Assembly: GCA_038049695.1 (NCBI GenBank)
Contig: CP142452.1
Location: forward strand, 36,134,501 to 36,198,500
From: Cinnamomum chago
Lineage: Eukaryota > Streptophyta > Magnoliopsida > Laurales > Lauraceae
DNA: 64,000 nucleotides
Direction of reading: 5' to 3'
Shown: piece after piece, positions 1 through 12,150 of the stretch
Numbering within the stretch: position 1 is the stretch's first letter
How the letters are laid out: each line of letters starts with the position of its first letter
Translations under genes and position numbers: made by a program
The notes under the pieces: model-generated
What the model saw: only the letters and a program-made list of their open reading frames with translations
Database searches by the model: none
Told to the model about the DNA's origin: nothing

Positions 1-470
1 GAGATGGAACATGTTTCTTCGTCCATAGAGGAATATTACAATCTACAATTCAACTTGTTTCAGAAGGAGTTCATCACCTATTCGGCAGCACTTCAGTATG
101 TTAGAGGATCTTGATTAGACACATACAAGGACAGATTTATGGCTGCCTGGATAGACAAGGTCATGCATTTTGGGAACATTACAACAAACAGGGTGGAGAG
201 TTCACATGCACAGCTGAAGCGGTAGCTTTGATGAAGCCAAGGGACTTTTGAAGACTCTTGGATGAAGATTCACAACTTACTTAAGTTGCAACATACAAAT
301 ATAAAGGCATCATTTGAAAAAAGTAAGTTAGTTGTCCAACATAATTTCAAGCGTTCTGAATTCAAGGAACTTCGTGGGAATATTTCTATAAGTGCATTAG
401 AAAAGATCTTGGCCGAGACAAAGCAAGCCACGTCAGTTGGTATTGATTAAGATACGTGTGGCTGTGTAAC
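1..470 (+). pseudogene. MULE transposase C-terminal part with SWIM zinc finger (decayed)
   Basis: The end of a Mutator-like (MULE) transposase; its start lies outside the window. Reading + gives a conserved transposase segment with NRVESSHAQLKR near 190-222. Next comes QGTFEDSWMKIH and then a helical stretch. Just past 450 is a SWIM-type zinc finger, CGCVTRHTHDLPCAHEI, with the CxCx(n)CxH pattern that follows the catalytic domain in FAR1/MULE transposases. Several in-frame stops interrupt it (one near 113, a cluster near 223-230, one at 448), so it cannot make the full protein. It runs into the OTU region downstream, which suggests one ancestral gene. The family match is by motif and order only. 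Confidence 0.75.
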
Positions 471-615
471 TCGACACACACACGACTTACCATGTGCTCA
501 TGAGATCGCATAATACATAAGTGATGGGCGCCCTATTCCTCTAGATTGCATACATACACATTGGCGTAAGCTTGACCTGCTAACAACCGCTTCTACCCAA
601 GAATCTAGCCTTCAT

Positions 616-3357
616 TTGGATTGCATGCCAGAGATAGATTTAATTGTCGAACAGTTTAGAGGGTATGATTCGAGCAAAAAGTTACAAATCTTGAATAAGC
701 TTAGGGAGCTAGCAAAGCCTGAGACCACCTCATTGATCGAACCAGAGGTGAAAACTAAAGTTAGGAAGCTCCCAAAACTGAAATTACATAATTCTACTAA
801 ACGTGATCCCTCTGCCTTTGAATTGGTTGAATCTACCCAGGATAGTTACTCCCCTGCCTTGACTGGAGAGACTATTGTCAGTAGTGGCGCCTCCTTGGTG
901 CCCACGAAGAGGTTGATGCCTAAGCAAAAGGTCATTCGCACAAGAAATTTGAAGCCAGTTTCTTATATTAACACACTCCCAGATGGTTTAAGGCCTTATA
1001 TTCATCATGTAAGAGACGTCACTGCTGATGGCAATTGTGGCTTTAGAGCCATTGCGGGGTTGATGGGACTTCGTGAGGGTTCGTGGCAATAGGTACGGAA
1101 AGATCTTTCGAGAGAGTTAGTGACTCATGCAGAACACTACAGACAATTGTATTGATCACACCAAAGGGTTGATGAACTTCTCCACATCATATCGTACCAA
1201 GGGGATTACCCTTTTTATGATCGGTGGATGACAATGTCGGACATGGGACTGTTGGAAATAAGTGGGCCTCATGGATAGGTTTTCAAAACTTTGACCCTCG
1301 AGGATCAAGTACCCATAAGGCCATAAAGCACATCCAGTATCCAAGAACCTCAAACTCATGATCAAGATCAATAAAACACTATCTCTAAAATAGATAAAAG
1401 CATTACAATGCATCCGTAACAAATCCATGACATGCAAGGAAGTAGATTATACCTTTGGAGCTCAGTTGTACTCTAATAGAGAAGAAGACAATTAGCTTGA
1501 ACAAGAACTCTTCTTGTAGCAAATTAGGATCTCCAAGACCTTATTGTCTTCCACGCTATGACCCGCTTCAGATCTCTTTTCTCAAGGAGAATGGTGGGAT
1601 CTCCAAAAGAAAACAACTAGAACCTCTAAGGAAAATCGGAAGAGAAACTAGAAGGAGGAGGAGAGGAGAAGTTGGCGTGCAACTCTTACACAAAGTATGT
1701 TGGGCGTGCACTTCCAGGAGGAATTAGTGTGGTAGACGTCCAACCCCTCTTCTCTTTTTATAGCTTTTGTAACCTCCACTTACTAATAATTATTAAAAGT
1801 CTCACTTCCATGAGAATTAGTAACTTTCTTCTTTCTAATTATTATTAGAAGTCTTACTTCTATGACAAGTAGTAACTTACTATTACCACTATTAGAAGTC
1901 TTACTTCCAATAGAAATAGTAACTTTCTATTTCCTTTCCTTTTAGAGTTCAACTAGAATTAGCAATGATCTAATCTTGGGCTAGCATGGGGGACCACTAG
2001 GGATTCCATAGAAAGCTGGCTCCAACTGGGACACCACGACTCCACATCTCATGTGCAATTCGGGCCAATAGTTAATTGCAAATAACTCCACTATATAAAT
2101 GCTATTGCACTCCAGTTTTAGGAATAAATTACAAGAAGACCATAAACTTCCCTATGACCACAAGTAGGCCCCTCCATCTATATCTATGGATCAATTGGAC
2201 CTGTCCACCAAATTAGATTCATATCTTATTATCCTTGAGACTTAATTAATCATAGTGATCATCAGTACCATCCAATTAACTCTTAATTGAGATATGTGTG
2301 CATTAACTAATCATAAATCCATTAATTGACACAAGGGGATAATAAAGATAGATTCCATCTTCACCATCAAATGTTCCCACAGTCCTACTACCACATACCC
2401 AAGACACCGAAGTGTTGACCTACAGTTGGCCTCACTCATTGGTGACTCAAAGCAAATGAATAAATAGAAACTTGAGTTCATTAATGTCTCAGGATTAAAA
2501 GCATATTGCTAGGGAATTATGAAAGCAGACCTTAAAATATAGACATCATTTCATAAGGTACTTCTCATGGTTCAATACATCCAATGTACCAGCACAATGA
2601 TCCAAAATCTTACATTCTGATGACCGAGACAAATCACATTATCTCATAATGATCAAAGTGCTACAACCTTGTCAGATGAGATGTCCGATCTCAGCACCGG
2701 TTGTGAATCAATTTAAGTATAAGATTTTTGACATATGTCTCCCACATGTGGGTCTCATCCACACACATGTATCACATCTAATATAGTCGTGGGCCCCGGT
2801 TCATCTCATGAACCATCATATTATATGTATTGGTTATGTGCAATAAGTAATAAAACACCATTCATCTCATGAATAGAAAGCATGATTATATTGATAAATA
2901 AATCAATTTATAACATCATCCACTGGATTGAGACTATATAATCTAACAGGGACATCTTATTTCATTGCACTATAACGTCATCATATACCACCTGTTAGTA
3001 GAACAATGCCTGACTTTTCTTCCTCTTCGATCGGTGGCTATTCCTACTACTGCTATGGAGAAGATCGTAATCGGTTTTGTCAATCATAACCACTTCGTTC
3101 AGATGATAATAGTATATGAGTTGATGTACCTCTTTTTTTTACGAGAAATGGTAATGTGACTCATTTGATGAACTAATTGTCCTGTGTAGGTTTTCCTCGT
3201 TCAAGGTCATCCAATTACACCCATTGCTACTAATTAGCGGCGTCCCCATCACCCTTCTGTAGATGGTTGGGATACAGCTTATCAATTTCGGATACAACAA
3301 TTCAGAGAAATTATCAGTCCATCAGTTGCCACATGCGAAACCATCGAGTTGGAATGA
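616..3357 (+). pseudogene. OTU-like cysteine protease domain of the MULE gene, split by a solo LTR
   Basis: The first open stretch (616-1092) has a basic linker and then VTADGNCGFRAIAGLMG, the D-G-N-C box of OTU proteases with the catalytic Cys. After the solo LTR at 1250-2948, the frame resumes at 2954 with YNVIIYHL, QCLTFLPLR and VIGFVNHNHFV. The last holds the catalytic His of the OTU fold. A plausible C-terminus ends at the stop at 3355-3357. A stop after residue 158 of the first piece and local frame changes show decay apart from the LTR insertion. OTU domains fused behind MULE transposases are known in plants. The role of the domain in transposition is not shown here. Confidence 0.75.
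1250..2948 (-). mobile_element. Solo LTR, Copia-like ends (family P, copy 1)
   Basis: A 1699-bp unit bounded by TGTTGGAA and TCTAACA. It is flanked by the perfect 5-bp target duplication GGGAC at 1245-1249 and 2949-2953. No retroviral protein or second LTR is present, so it reads as a solo LTR left by recombination. It aligns in reverse orientation with 5450-7126. The sense strand is taken as minus, because Copia LTRs commonly end in TTCCAACA next to the primer site. It interrupts the OTU region of the MULE gene. Confidence 0.85.
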
Positions 3358-3945
3358 TTGTTTTATTTTATAAGGATGTAGATGGATATAATCGTTTATT
3401 TTTCAATGAGATTGAGCCTTGTTGTAACTTTTTCACTTGTATTGTTATAAAGAACGTTCCATATATTTTAATGATGCATGGTGCAACTTTTTAATTCAAG
3501 AGGCTAATTATGTTATATTGCACGGTCATGATACTCCGGCAAAGATTTAATTGCACCGGCCTGCGTAACTGAGCCATTACAGTTCGATCGGCCTCTGATA
3601 ACCGAACGAAAGCCTTTAGTACGACGTAATTATGCCGTTTATGTATTACATCTTCAGCCCTGAGACACCGGACAACACCAACAAAAATATATAATAAATC
3701 AAAAAATTAAATAAACTTGGGTATTCTAGCGCAAAGCCATACATTAAACATAAGGGTAAAACAACATGTTCATTTTGGATTTGCAAGATTATCATTTGTA
3801 CAATAAACATAATTTTTACTTATATCAGGTTAAACAACATGTTCATTGGTACCATCCTTGGTACCCAAAAATCAAATATCAGGTTACATAATTAAAAGTA
3901 TGGAACAAAAGATAATTCCACAACCTAGACGCCACGTCTCCCTCT
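3358..3945. other. Unassigned sequence between the OTU and mobile-domain genes
   Basis: This lies between the two convergent gene remnants. I see no coding signal. The only structure is a short direct repeat: a phrase containing AAACAACATGTTCATT occurs near 3759 and again near 3830. It may hold the 3' untranslated ends of both neighbours. Confidence 0.4.
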
Positions 3946-6900
3946 TCGGCTATATGTACGTGTCTCACTACAAGGCAGTCTTCGACAAAGATCTTCCGGA
4001 TCAGCTCCATCTAGTAACTTGTTGACATCCTCTAAGGCCACATACAAGGCATCAGGATCTCGGACACTCAAACTATGCCCCCTCCTTAAAATCGGCTAAA
4101 TAATACTTTGAGCATTCACAATGCATTGCTCATTGATCACATAATGTACGAATTAGTCAGTTTGTTCTAGCTTCAATTATAATAGAATAGAAGTGCTTAG
4201 GCATCATACCAGTAGGGGGTCTATGGAAGAGTTGCCCTGAGAATCTTGAACACATAGATCATACGTGGAGCGATGTTCAGGGTTCTGAATGATCGGGTGC
4301 GACACTCGTGTGAACCACTCCATATAATTGGGTGTGTAGTCCCACGGATGCACCACTGGCACACCACGCTCCATCGGAGACAACACGTAGTTATGTCATC
4401 TCTCTCATATTTGGTTCAGGTAATGGTATGCAATTCGATATTGATTTGTGGTGGCACCCCTCGTGGCGCGCTGTGGAGCTAGTAGAGTGGGAGGAATGGG
4501 TTGGATCCTACCAAACTACCTAAGCATCCGATCAGGATGCTATGGTTCAACGATGTCCATGCATTTAAGACAGCCAGTGTAATAAGCCACCTCGTGAAAG
4601 GATGATCTGCCTCGTGTTGTCTATAGGGGTCCCACACTACCTGCAAGCAAAGAACAAATGCATTATTTTTTTTAAAAATGCATTAATTAAAGATACATGA
4701 TTCATATACTCAATTTTTATGCTATAAATTGTAAGACCTTACCTCATGGGCACAAAGATCATCAAGTGCCTCTCGTAATGATTGCAGGTTGGACATATTA
4801 TCCCTAGACTCTCTCGTGGCACCCAACGACGCACCCGTGGTCGATTTCTATGTGTTTGCGGTTGGGGTTAGGCCTACACATGGGAAAATGCTCATATATC
4901 CATGCCTATAGAAGAGTCGAATACCTCACAATCTGCCTAACGCCACTTCGGATCGCAAATCCCAACTGTCTTATAGGTACGCCAGTGCAACAACACCCCA
5001 AGCATATGTTCGTGCCTCATCAAAATTCATTAACAGCCTTAGGTAAATCTCTGGGACCCTAGTGCCACTCTTGTCTGTGAGGAGTGTACAGCCCAATATA
5101 TACAATAGGTATGCTCTAGCGGCATGCCTAATGTCCTCTTCTAGCTCCGCATCGGTTACAGCTCCAAATAGGTCCCTGAGCCACTCCAGTCTAACTGAAG
5201 AGCCCCTCACAGATGCTAACTCTTCATGTGCCTGCTCGGATGTGACCCCAAGACCATGCTCTACAAGTGTTTTTGCTCACTTAAATGATAGTTGCTTGAC
5301 TGATACTGATTTGCCTGTTACCGGTATCCCAAGAATGGTGCCTACGTCATCAAGGGTAATCGTCATTTCACCAAAAGGCATGTGGAATATGTTTGTCTTA
5401 GACTGCCATCTTTCCATAAAGCCTGACACCATGTTCCTGGTGATGAAATTGTTAGATTGTGTGGTCTTAATCCATCAAATGATGTAATAAATTGATTAAT
5501 TTCTTTATTTATCAATAAAATCATGCTTTCCTTTCATGAGATGAATGGTGTTTTATTACTTAATGCACATGATCAATACATATGACATAATGGTTCACGA
5601 GATGAACCGGGTCCCATTAGTATATTAGATGTGATATATGTATATGGATGAGATCCATATAAGGGAGACATGTGTCACAAATCTTATACTTAAATATGTT
5701 CACAACCAGTGATCAGACTGAGCATCTCATCTGATAAGGTTGCAGCACATTGATCACTATGAAATAGTGTGATTTGTCTCGATCATCAGAATGTAAGATT
5801 CTGGATCACGGTTCTGGTACAATATTGGATGTATTGAAGGACCATGAGAAGCACCTTATGGAATACTATCTCGATTTTAAGGATTGTTTTCATAATTCCC
5901 TAGCAATAGGTTCTCAATCCTGAGACATAGATGAACTCAAGTTTCTATCTATTCATTTGCTTTGAGTCACCAATGAATGAGGCCAACTGTAGGTCAACAC
6001 CTTGGTGTCTTTGGTATTTGGTAGTAGGACTGTGGGAACATCCAATGGTCAAGATTGAATCTATCTATATTACTCCCTTGTGCCAATTAATGGATTTGTC
6101 ATTAGTAAGTGCGCACTCATCTCGATTAAGAGTTAATTGGATGGTATTGATGACCACTGTGATTAATTGGGGCCCAATGATAATAAGATGTGGAATTAAG
6201 ATTGGATGAGACAGATTTATTCCAATTGATCCATGTATATTGATAGATGGGCTTACTTGTGGTAATCGGGAAGTTTAGGGTCTTTAATGTAATTTATTCC
6301 TACGACCGGAGAGCAATTGCATTTATATAGTGGTGTTATTTGCAATTAACTGTGGGCCCATATTGCACATGAGACGTGGGGTCGCGGTGTCCCTAGTGGT
6401 CAGCCCAAGATATTAGAAAGATACTAATCCTATTTAAACTCCAAAAGGAAGGAATTAGAAAATTACTATTTCTATTTGAAGTAGGACTTCTAATAGTAGT
6501 AATAGTAAGTTACTAGTTGTTGTAGAAGTGAGACTTCTATAATAATTAAGAAGGAGAAAGTTGCTAATTTGTAATGGGAGTTGGACTTCTATTTCAAATA
6601 GGTAAAGAGGAGTTTTAAAGGGCTTTAAAAAGGGGAATTGACCCCCCCCCCTTGGATGTCCATACATAGGAGAAGACGCCCAACCCCTTTGTGCAAGTGT
6701 TGCATAACTCCCCTCTCTCTCTTCTAGTTCCTTGGAATTTCTAGTTGGGTTTTCTCTTAGAGTTTCCACCAATCTTCTTGAGAAAAGAGATCAGATAGCG
6801 GGTCATAACGTGGAAGACAATAAGGTCTTGGAGATCCTAATTTGCTTCAAGAAGAGTTCTTGTTCTAGCTGATTGTCTTCCTTTCCATTAGAGCACTACC

Positions 6901-7780
6901 GGGCTTCAAAGGTATAATCTACTTCTCTATTTGTTGTGGATTGTTTTTGGTTGCATGGTGTTGCTGATTTCTATATTCTAGATAGAATTTTATTGCAGTA
7001 TATGATTGATGAGATGGAGGGATTGCGTCTTGGATATGATTTATGGCCTTGTAGGTACTTGATCCCTGAGTCAAGTGGGTCAAAAGTTATAAAAATCTGT
7101 CCACGAGGCCCACCTACTTCCAACAGAAATGATAGGATGTCACCACTAGTGAAGCCAACCCTGAACGGCCAATGAGTCCACTAAACACTGTATTATGCCT
7201 TCCTTTTGCATTCCATGCCCATTCATTGATTTTATTTTTTTTTTGCATGGATTAGGCATTTAAGTGGCGGTCTCTCTTGCAATACGAAATAAAAATAAAT
7301 TAGTGAAGGTCATAAATAGTTACAACACGTTTACTAAGATTAATCACAAACCTGCTGCTGGCAAATACTTGCAGCAATATGCGTCCGGAAACTGTGTAGC
7401 AGGCTCAAACTTATAGCCCCCCCACCCCCACCCCCCGGGAATTTCTCCAGTCCTAGACTGAACAACAATTGAAATTCATTGACGGACTTTTGCCTGTTCG
7501 TGGACTTCTATTTGCTCTTGGGCTTCAGGGTGTTCTTCGACTACTTCTTCAGCGTCCACGTCCACTGCATCCTCGGCCTCATCAGTTCCCCTTGACTCAT
7601 CAACGACAAACCTCTGATGCAATCTCATGTTCGACGCTGTGGGTTGAATCCTAGAGGTACTGTGCACATCCATATATGAAAAAAAAAAAACAAAAAAAAA
7701 AACCAATAAAAAATCGGTACAGGAGATTAGACAGTGAACAATCGGCACTGAGTCACAGCACCCTACAAACATTGTTCGGC
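3940..7780 (-). pseudogene. Plant mobile domain (MAIN/MAIL-like) gene, interrupted by a solo LTR
   Basis: Read on minus, this encodes the plant mobile domain, also annotated as aminotransferase-like or PP7 long-form homologue. Recognisable blocks in order: SYHFITRN (about 7140), then, beyond the LTR at 5450-7126, VSGFMERWQ and FHMPFGEMTITLDDVG (5340-5430), ARAYLLYILGCTLLTDKSG (about 5070-5130), AWGVVALAYLYRQLG (about 4960-5010), AWIYEHFP (about 4890), VWDPYRQH (about 4620), and HPWDYTPNYMEWF (about 4310-4350). It ends in a basic RTYSRRGRRG tail near 3940. An intron probably lies near 4640-4745. An acidic, Glu-rich stretch at 7476-7640 may be an upstream exon. Internal stops plus the LTR insertion make it a pseudogene. 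Mobile-domain genes are known both as host genes and as cargo of MULEs. The MULE transposase and OTU remnant next door favours cargo. Confidence 0.75.
5450..7126 (+). mobile_element. Solo LTR, Copia-like ends (family P, copy 2)
   Basis: A 1677-bp unit running from TGTTAGATTG to CTTCCAACA. It is flanked by the perfect 5-bp duplication GAAAT at 5445-5449 and 7127-7131. It is the inverted relative of 1250-2948, with matching blocks throughout. No internal retroelement genes are present. It splits the mobile-domain gene: the reading frame on both sides (TSYHFITRN then VSGFMERW) lines up once the LTR and one duplication copy are set aside. Confidence 0.87.
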
Positions 7781-8588
7781 CCTGATTATATGTGTATATA
7801 ATGTACGTTTGGCATTACCTCACCGTGATACTATGACTTGTTCAGTTATGTAATGCCGTCTAAATCTTATCTATTTGAACTTATGATGTCGCAAAGGTAC
7901 ATTGAAGCCAAAAAGGTTCTTTGTATTCAGACCCACAGTGCTGAACAATGTCAAGAAACTGGAAGAAAAAGTGATGACAATGGCTTGAAATGGGAGAGAT
8001 AGAGGCGCAGGAGAGGAAAAAAAACCTCTGAAGAAACCAAATAATGGATCTTAAAAGAACACTTCAAGCATTTCTAAGCAAGCAAAGAGATCGAAATCAC
8101 TCACAGAGATTGAAATGGTAACGGAAAACAGTAATGCACTTTGAAGATGAAGGCAAAGAGAGCACATAGAGATGGCTGAGTCAGGGGGAGGTGCAACGGA
8201 AACCTCCTGGTGGGGGAGCTCGTCGAGATTGAAATCATCATGCAGATCACACCAAGGAGTGAAGAGGTGCAACGAAACGTCAAGTCACTTAAATGAAATG
8301 GGAGGGAAGGACTTGAGATGCAATGTGTAGGGAGAAATCAAAATGAGTCCAGGAAATGGGCATTTTAGGGAAAATGCAGAGTGAAGAGAGAAACAAATGG
8401 AATATTTAACACTAAACATCACTGTGTAAATATATTTAACACTAACAATTGAATGTGCCCCCTTCTCAGTAAGTCCATAGTCAGTGTTTCGAGTCAGCCA
8501 TTGGATGAAGGCTCTAGAATTCTTTCCTAGTAATTATATTATTTTTCCTTCCATTCTATACTCTAATCAAAATATAAAGAGTTCACTT

Positions 8589-8590
<2 letters not shown>
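7781..8590. other. Unassigned 5' flank of the mobile-domain gene
   Basis: I recognised no coding region. The stretch from 7970 to 8420 is purine-rich on +, so pyrimidine-rich in the direction of the mobile-domain gene. This would suit a leader or promoter side of that gene. Short open frames here look random. Confidence 0.35.
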
Positions 8591-8591
<1 letters not shown>

Positions 8592-8623
<32 letters not shown>

Positions 8624-8636
8624 TGTGTGTGTGTGT
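8592..8636. repeat. Compound microsatellite (TA)n(GT)n
   Basis: An uninterrupted TA run of about 29 bases is followed directly by an alternating GT run of about 16 bases. It sits at the border between the purine-rich flank and the AT-rich block to the right. Confidence 0.9.
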
Positions 8637-8641
8637 TAGGT

Positions 8642-9780
8642 TCTATCTATACTAGCAACAAAGGCTCGTGCTAAACCCTTGACCAAAAAATAAGAATATA
8701 TTAAAATATAAGATTTATTGAAATATTATTAAGAAAAAATCCACTTTCTTTTTTCGATTAATCTTTCAATTTTTGTTTATCTTTTACCTTTTGGATTTAG
8801 GGGCTAGGGATGTACGTATGCATGATGAATACAAATGGGAAAAAAAATAAAAGACGGATATTAATCTCAAATGTACACGACTAATGTTTATCATAGGCGC
8901 CATCATGTTACTCCATGCTTTCCCCACAATTTGATGTGAAGGATTTTGGAAGACCAATTTGTCAATAAGAATATCACGGAGAGAGCATGCCATTGCATTG
9001 CAAATAAATCGACTAATTCAATGTAATCATTTTCAAAAAATGGCCTCTCTACTTTTAGATTTGGGGTGAGGGCCATATACATGATGAATACAAATGGAAA
9101 AAAAGATGTATGTGCACAACTTGTGTACATGATGAATACGAATGGTAAAAAATAATACATTTATTAATCTCATATGTGCACAACTTATTTATTATAAGCA
9201 TTGTCCTGTTTCTCCATGCCTGCCTCACAATTTGATACGGAGGTGATTTAATCCTCATACCCATTATTAATTATTTCCTATGATGGTATCTCATAGGCCA
9301 ATTTTGAATTAAATTTTTTTTTTCTCAATTGAACTAATTTTGTAATTTTAACAAAATTATATCCTAAAGAATAAGCAAATAACAAAATTATTAAAAAAAA
9401 CATAATGCAAAGAGAGAAATTCTTTTCAAATTAGATTAATTATGAGATTAACATGATAATGTTGACAAAATTATATCTTGAAAGATAAAAAAAGAGAAGA
9501 ATTATTTATAAAAAAAAAAGACCATGAGAGAGAGAGAGAGGCGTACCAATAATGAGAATCTTCTCAAAATGTTCTGCGGGAAGATATGTCTTTGTGTTGT
9601 GATTAGGACTTGAGGAATAATAGCAGTGCGATGGTTATCCTTAATGGAGAGAAGAAAAAAGGGTGATGACTATAACTGAGGTCTGATAGCCGCGTGATAG
9701 ATTTTAATAACTGCTAGTTTGATGAGAAACTGTATAAGATTTAATGAGAGATTATAAGATGGATTCGATTAGGTTCCTCA
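8642..9780 (+). other. AT-rich block with a Helitron-like 5' signature and a diverged internal duplication
   Basis: The block opens with TCTATCTATACTAGCAAC followed by GGCTCGTGC. This resembles the 5' ends of many non-autonomous plant Helitrons (TC, CTATACTA, then a GTGC motif). No convincing 3' hairpin plus CTRR end was found; CTAGT near 9715 is only a weak candidate. Inside, about 8783-8945 and 9057-9245 are diverged direct repeats sharing GATGAATACAAATGG, ATTAATCTCA and CACAATTTGATG-like phrases. No protein coding is seen. Confidence 0.3.
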
Positions 9781-9785
9781 CTCAC

Positions 9786-9906
9786 AATTAAATTGATAAG
9801 TTACATGATTCTAGGAGAAGATGATGTAGAGATGAGATATTATAAGTTAAATTGATAAGTTACAAGATTTTAGGAGAGGATGATGGTCGAGATGAGAGAT
9901 TATAAA
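9786..9906. repeat. Two-copy tandem repeat, about 60 bp
   Basis: The phrase AAATTGATAAGTTACA, followed by a GAGGATGATG-like and GAGATGAGA-like stretch, occurs twice in direct succession, starting near 9788 and 9848. Short GAGAGATTATAA phrases recur on both sides. There is no coding signal. Confidence 0.65.
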
Positions 9907-10049
9907 AGAGGATATGCATAGAGAATAAGAACTGATGGAAACCTAGAGGTTAGATGGAGATTATAGGAGCTTAGGGAGAGATTTAAGGGAGGAAACCATG
10001 GGTCGAGGAGAGTTTTTAGAGAGATTTATCTCTAAATCGTAATCATTTA

Positions 10050-10200
10050 TATTAGAGGAATTTACCCAAAAAATCACCTTAGGACTACACCAAAAAGGCC
10101 CCCATAGTTTTATGAAACAAAATCGGTCTTCTTGCCAAAAAAAACAAACCCTTTTTCAACAAGCGTCGACGTCATCGCCTAATATAGAAAATGAGCGATG
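10050..10200 (+). repeat. Left arm of a diverged inverted repeat
   Basis: The segment with AAAAATCACCTTAG and, further in, AAAAAGGCCCCCATAGTT is echoed in reverse complement at about 30740-30880. The echo has CTAAGGTGATTTTT preceded by GGGGCCCTTTTTG-like sequence. The arms share about 100-150 bp with gaps. They could be the ends of one old DNA transposon whose middle (10.2-11.07 and 29.75-30.7 kb) later received the nested LTR elements. I found no convincing target duplication. Confidence 0.4.
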
Positions 10201-11066
10201 ATAGCATCGCTCATTCTCTATATATAACCATCGAATCTGCTTTTCTCATACCTTTTTTCTCTGTGATTTCTGGTTCCCTGCACATCTTTGAGCCAGACCT
10301 TTTCCCAAACATTGAATACCCCTTGTAAAGGTTTTCGAACTCCATTAAAGAGGTAGGCATATTACACATAGACTAATAAGAAACAAGGACTCTCCAATTG
10401 ATTAGAAAAGATCATGGTTAGAATTAGTTCGATCAGCGTGATGTTTTGGCCTATAAAAAATCCCATTGGAAATCCATATTTCTTAGTGGTCTGGCTGAGC
10501 TATGGTGGCTGAAATGCTTTTGATGTCAAGACTCCGTAGGCTAGATAGGGGTTGTAGGAACTCTATATTGAAAAATGCTACTAAAAGTTGTTGGTTCTGG
10601 AATATAATCTTGAAATAAGATCTTGATGTTGGGACACAATAATATGGAATTTAGTACTCATCTTTATATGGTCATCCCGCGGATTATTTGGAGAAATCCT
10701 TTCAAGGTCTTTAAAACCACCTCTTAAGCACCGCCACCATTTGTGTGGGGCAAAGGTAAAGGTTTTTCAATAGGTAGCTATGTGAAACAAGTTTTTATGG
10801 TGCATGATCTTCTAAGACGAAAGCGAATTTTTAGCATTTGTTTTATGTGTCAATTCGTTGTGGATTTGTGTGACTCTTTCTTTTTATAATTGGGTTGTTT
10901 TGAGTGAGAAATCATTTTGTATTCTTACTTGATAAGCCATGGGTCCCTATTAATCTATATTGGGTTTGATATGTGTGGTATCGAGGGGGAGATGATCAAG
11001 TTTCTCTTAAAGAAAAGGCCAACATTCTTGACTTTTCATAAACTTCTTCATATTTTGTGAAGCAAC
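10201..11066. other. Unassigned sequence left of the nested LTR elements
   Basis: I see no recognisable gene. A short hairpin, GAGCGATG..CATCGCTC, lies near 10190-10215. The rest is ordinary AT-rich sequence without long open frames. It ends at the GCAAC duplication of the probable Tat-like LTR (11062-11066) and would continue at 29747. Confidence 0.35.
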
Positions 11067-11949
11067 TATTGACACCAAAAATGTCACTTTGCCTCTTCAA
11101 CATCAAGAAGCCACATAAAGCCGCTTCCTACTACAAGCAGGCAGTGCTGCTTCAAGCATCAAATCTTGTCAGAATTACTTGAAAACTACAAGATCCTTCA
11201 AGACAGCCAAAAGAGGAGCTCACATGAAGTTTCGGGTCATTTCGACACCATTTGACCCAACTTCACTCCTCCAACAGTTGAGTAGGCGGTCCTAGCGGCG
11301 ACGGCGTCGAAGACATCAAAACTTCGATCAGAGCCTGTCGCGACCCCGGAACGGATCCCGGGCCCGTGGCGAGTTGAATTTACGATTGTTTGTGTTTTCC
11401 CACAGGTTCCCGCGGTGAGGATTCCCAAAGACACACGGAATCTGACTCACATGATCAAGTATGCGAAAGCGTGTAGCAAATTACATCAAGATAAGCACCA
11501 ATAAATCCTTATGTGCTATGACAAATAATAACAAGGCATAGTATCAAAGAAAGAAGTTAAAATGGCATTCCCATCAAGATTCAAATTATGAGACTAACTC
11601 AAAAGTAAGTTAAGTTTTAGTTACAACCCATGAGAAGCCAACAGAGGCCAATACAATTCTCAACATAACAAAAGAAACCCATGACATAATGACGAAACTG
11701 AAAGTCCTTGCATCCTAACCCTAGAGGTGGGGGGGGGGGTGAATAGGGTGTGCTACAACTATGACCAATTTAGACCAATTTTAATTTCTTAACATAAACT
11801 AGTCACAAGTGATGATATTAATCAAACAAGATGCGGAAGCTAATAAATGAATCACCACAAGCATACACCACAACACCAAGGTTTATAGTGGTTCGGCCTC
11901 AATGCCTACGTCCACTACCAGCTTGTGATCTAATCACCCCACCGGATTT

Positions 11950-12150
11950 CCACTAGTTATGCTTTTCAATAGGCTAAGCAATAACCCTTACAATGTTGTT
12001 TTTCTAGGCTAAACAACAACCTCTCAATGTGCTTTTATAGGCTAAGGAATAACCTTTACAAGATGCTTTTCAAGGCTAAGCAATAACCTTTACACAATGC
12101 TTTTCTTAGGCTAAGCAATAACCTTTACAAATAAAGATTTCTCTAAGAAG
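11950..12150 (-). repeat. Minisatellite in solo LTR Q1, unit about 33 bp
   Basis: About five imperfect copies of a unit containing AGGCTAAGCAATAACC, broken up by short variable stretches. The same array occurs in reverse at 14776-14945 (Q2) and at 20926-21060 (Q3), always beside the GTGGAAATCCGGTGGGG block. Confidence 0.8.

Noticed and set aside
1250-7126. A single large inverted-repeat element with the OTU and mobile-domain sequence as its cargo
   Set aside because: GGGAC flanks only the left unit and GAAAT only the right unit, and both host reading frames continue across their own LTR.
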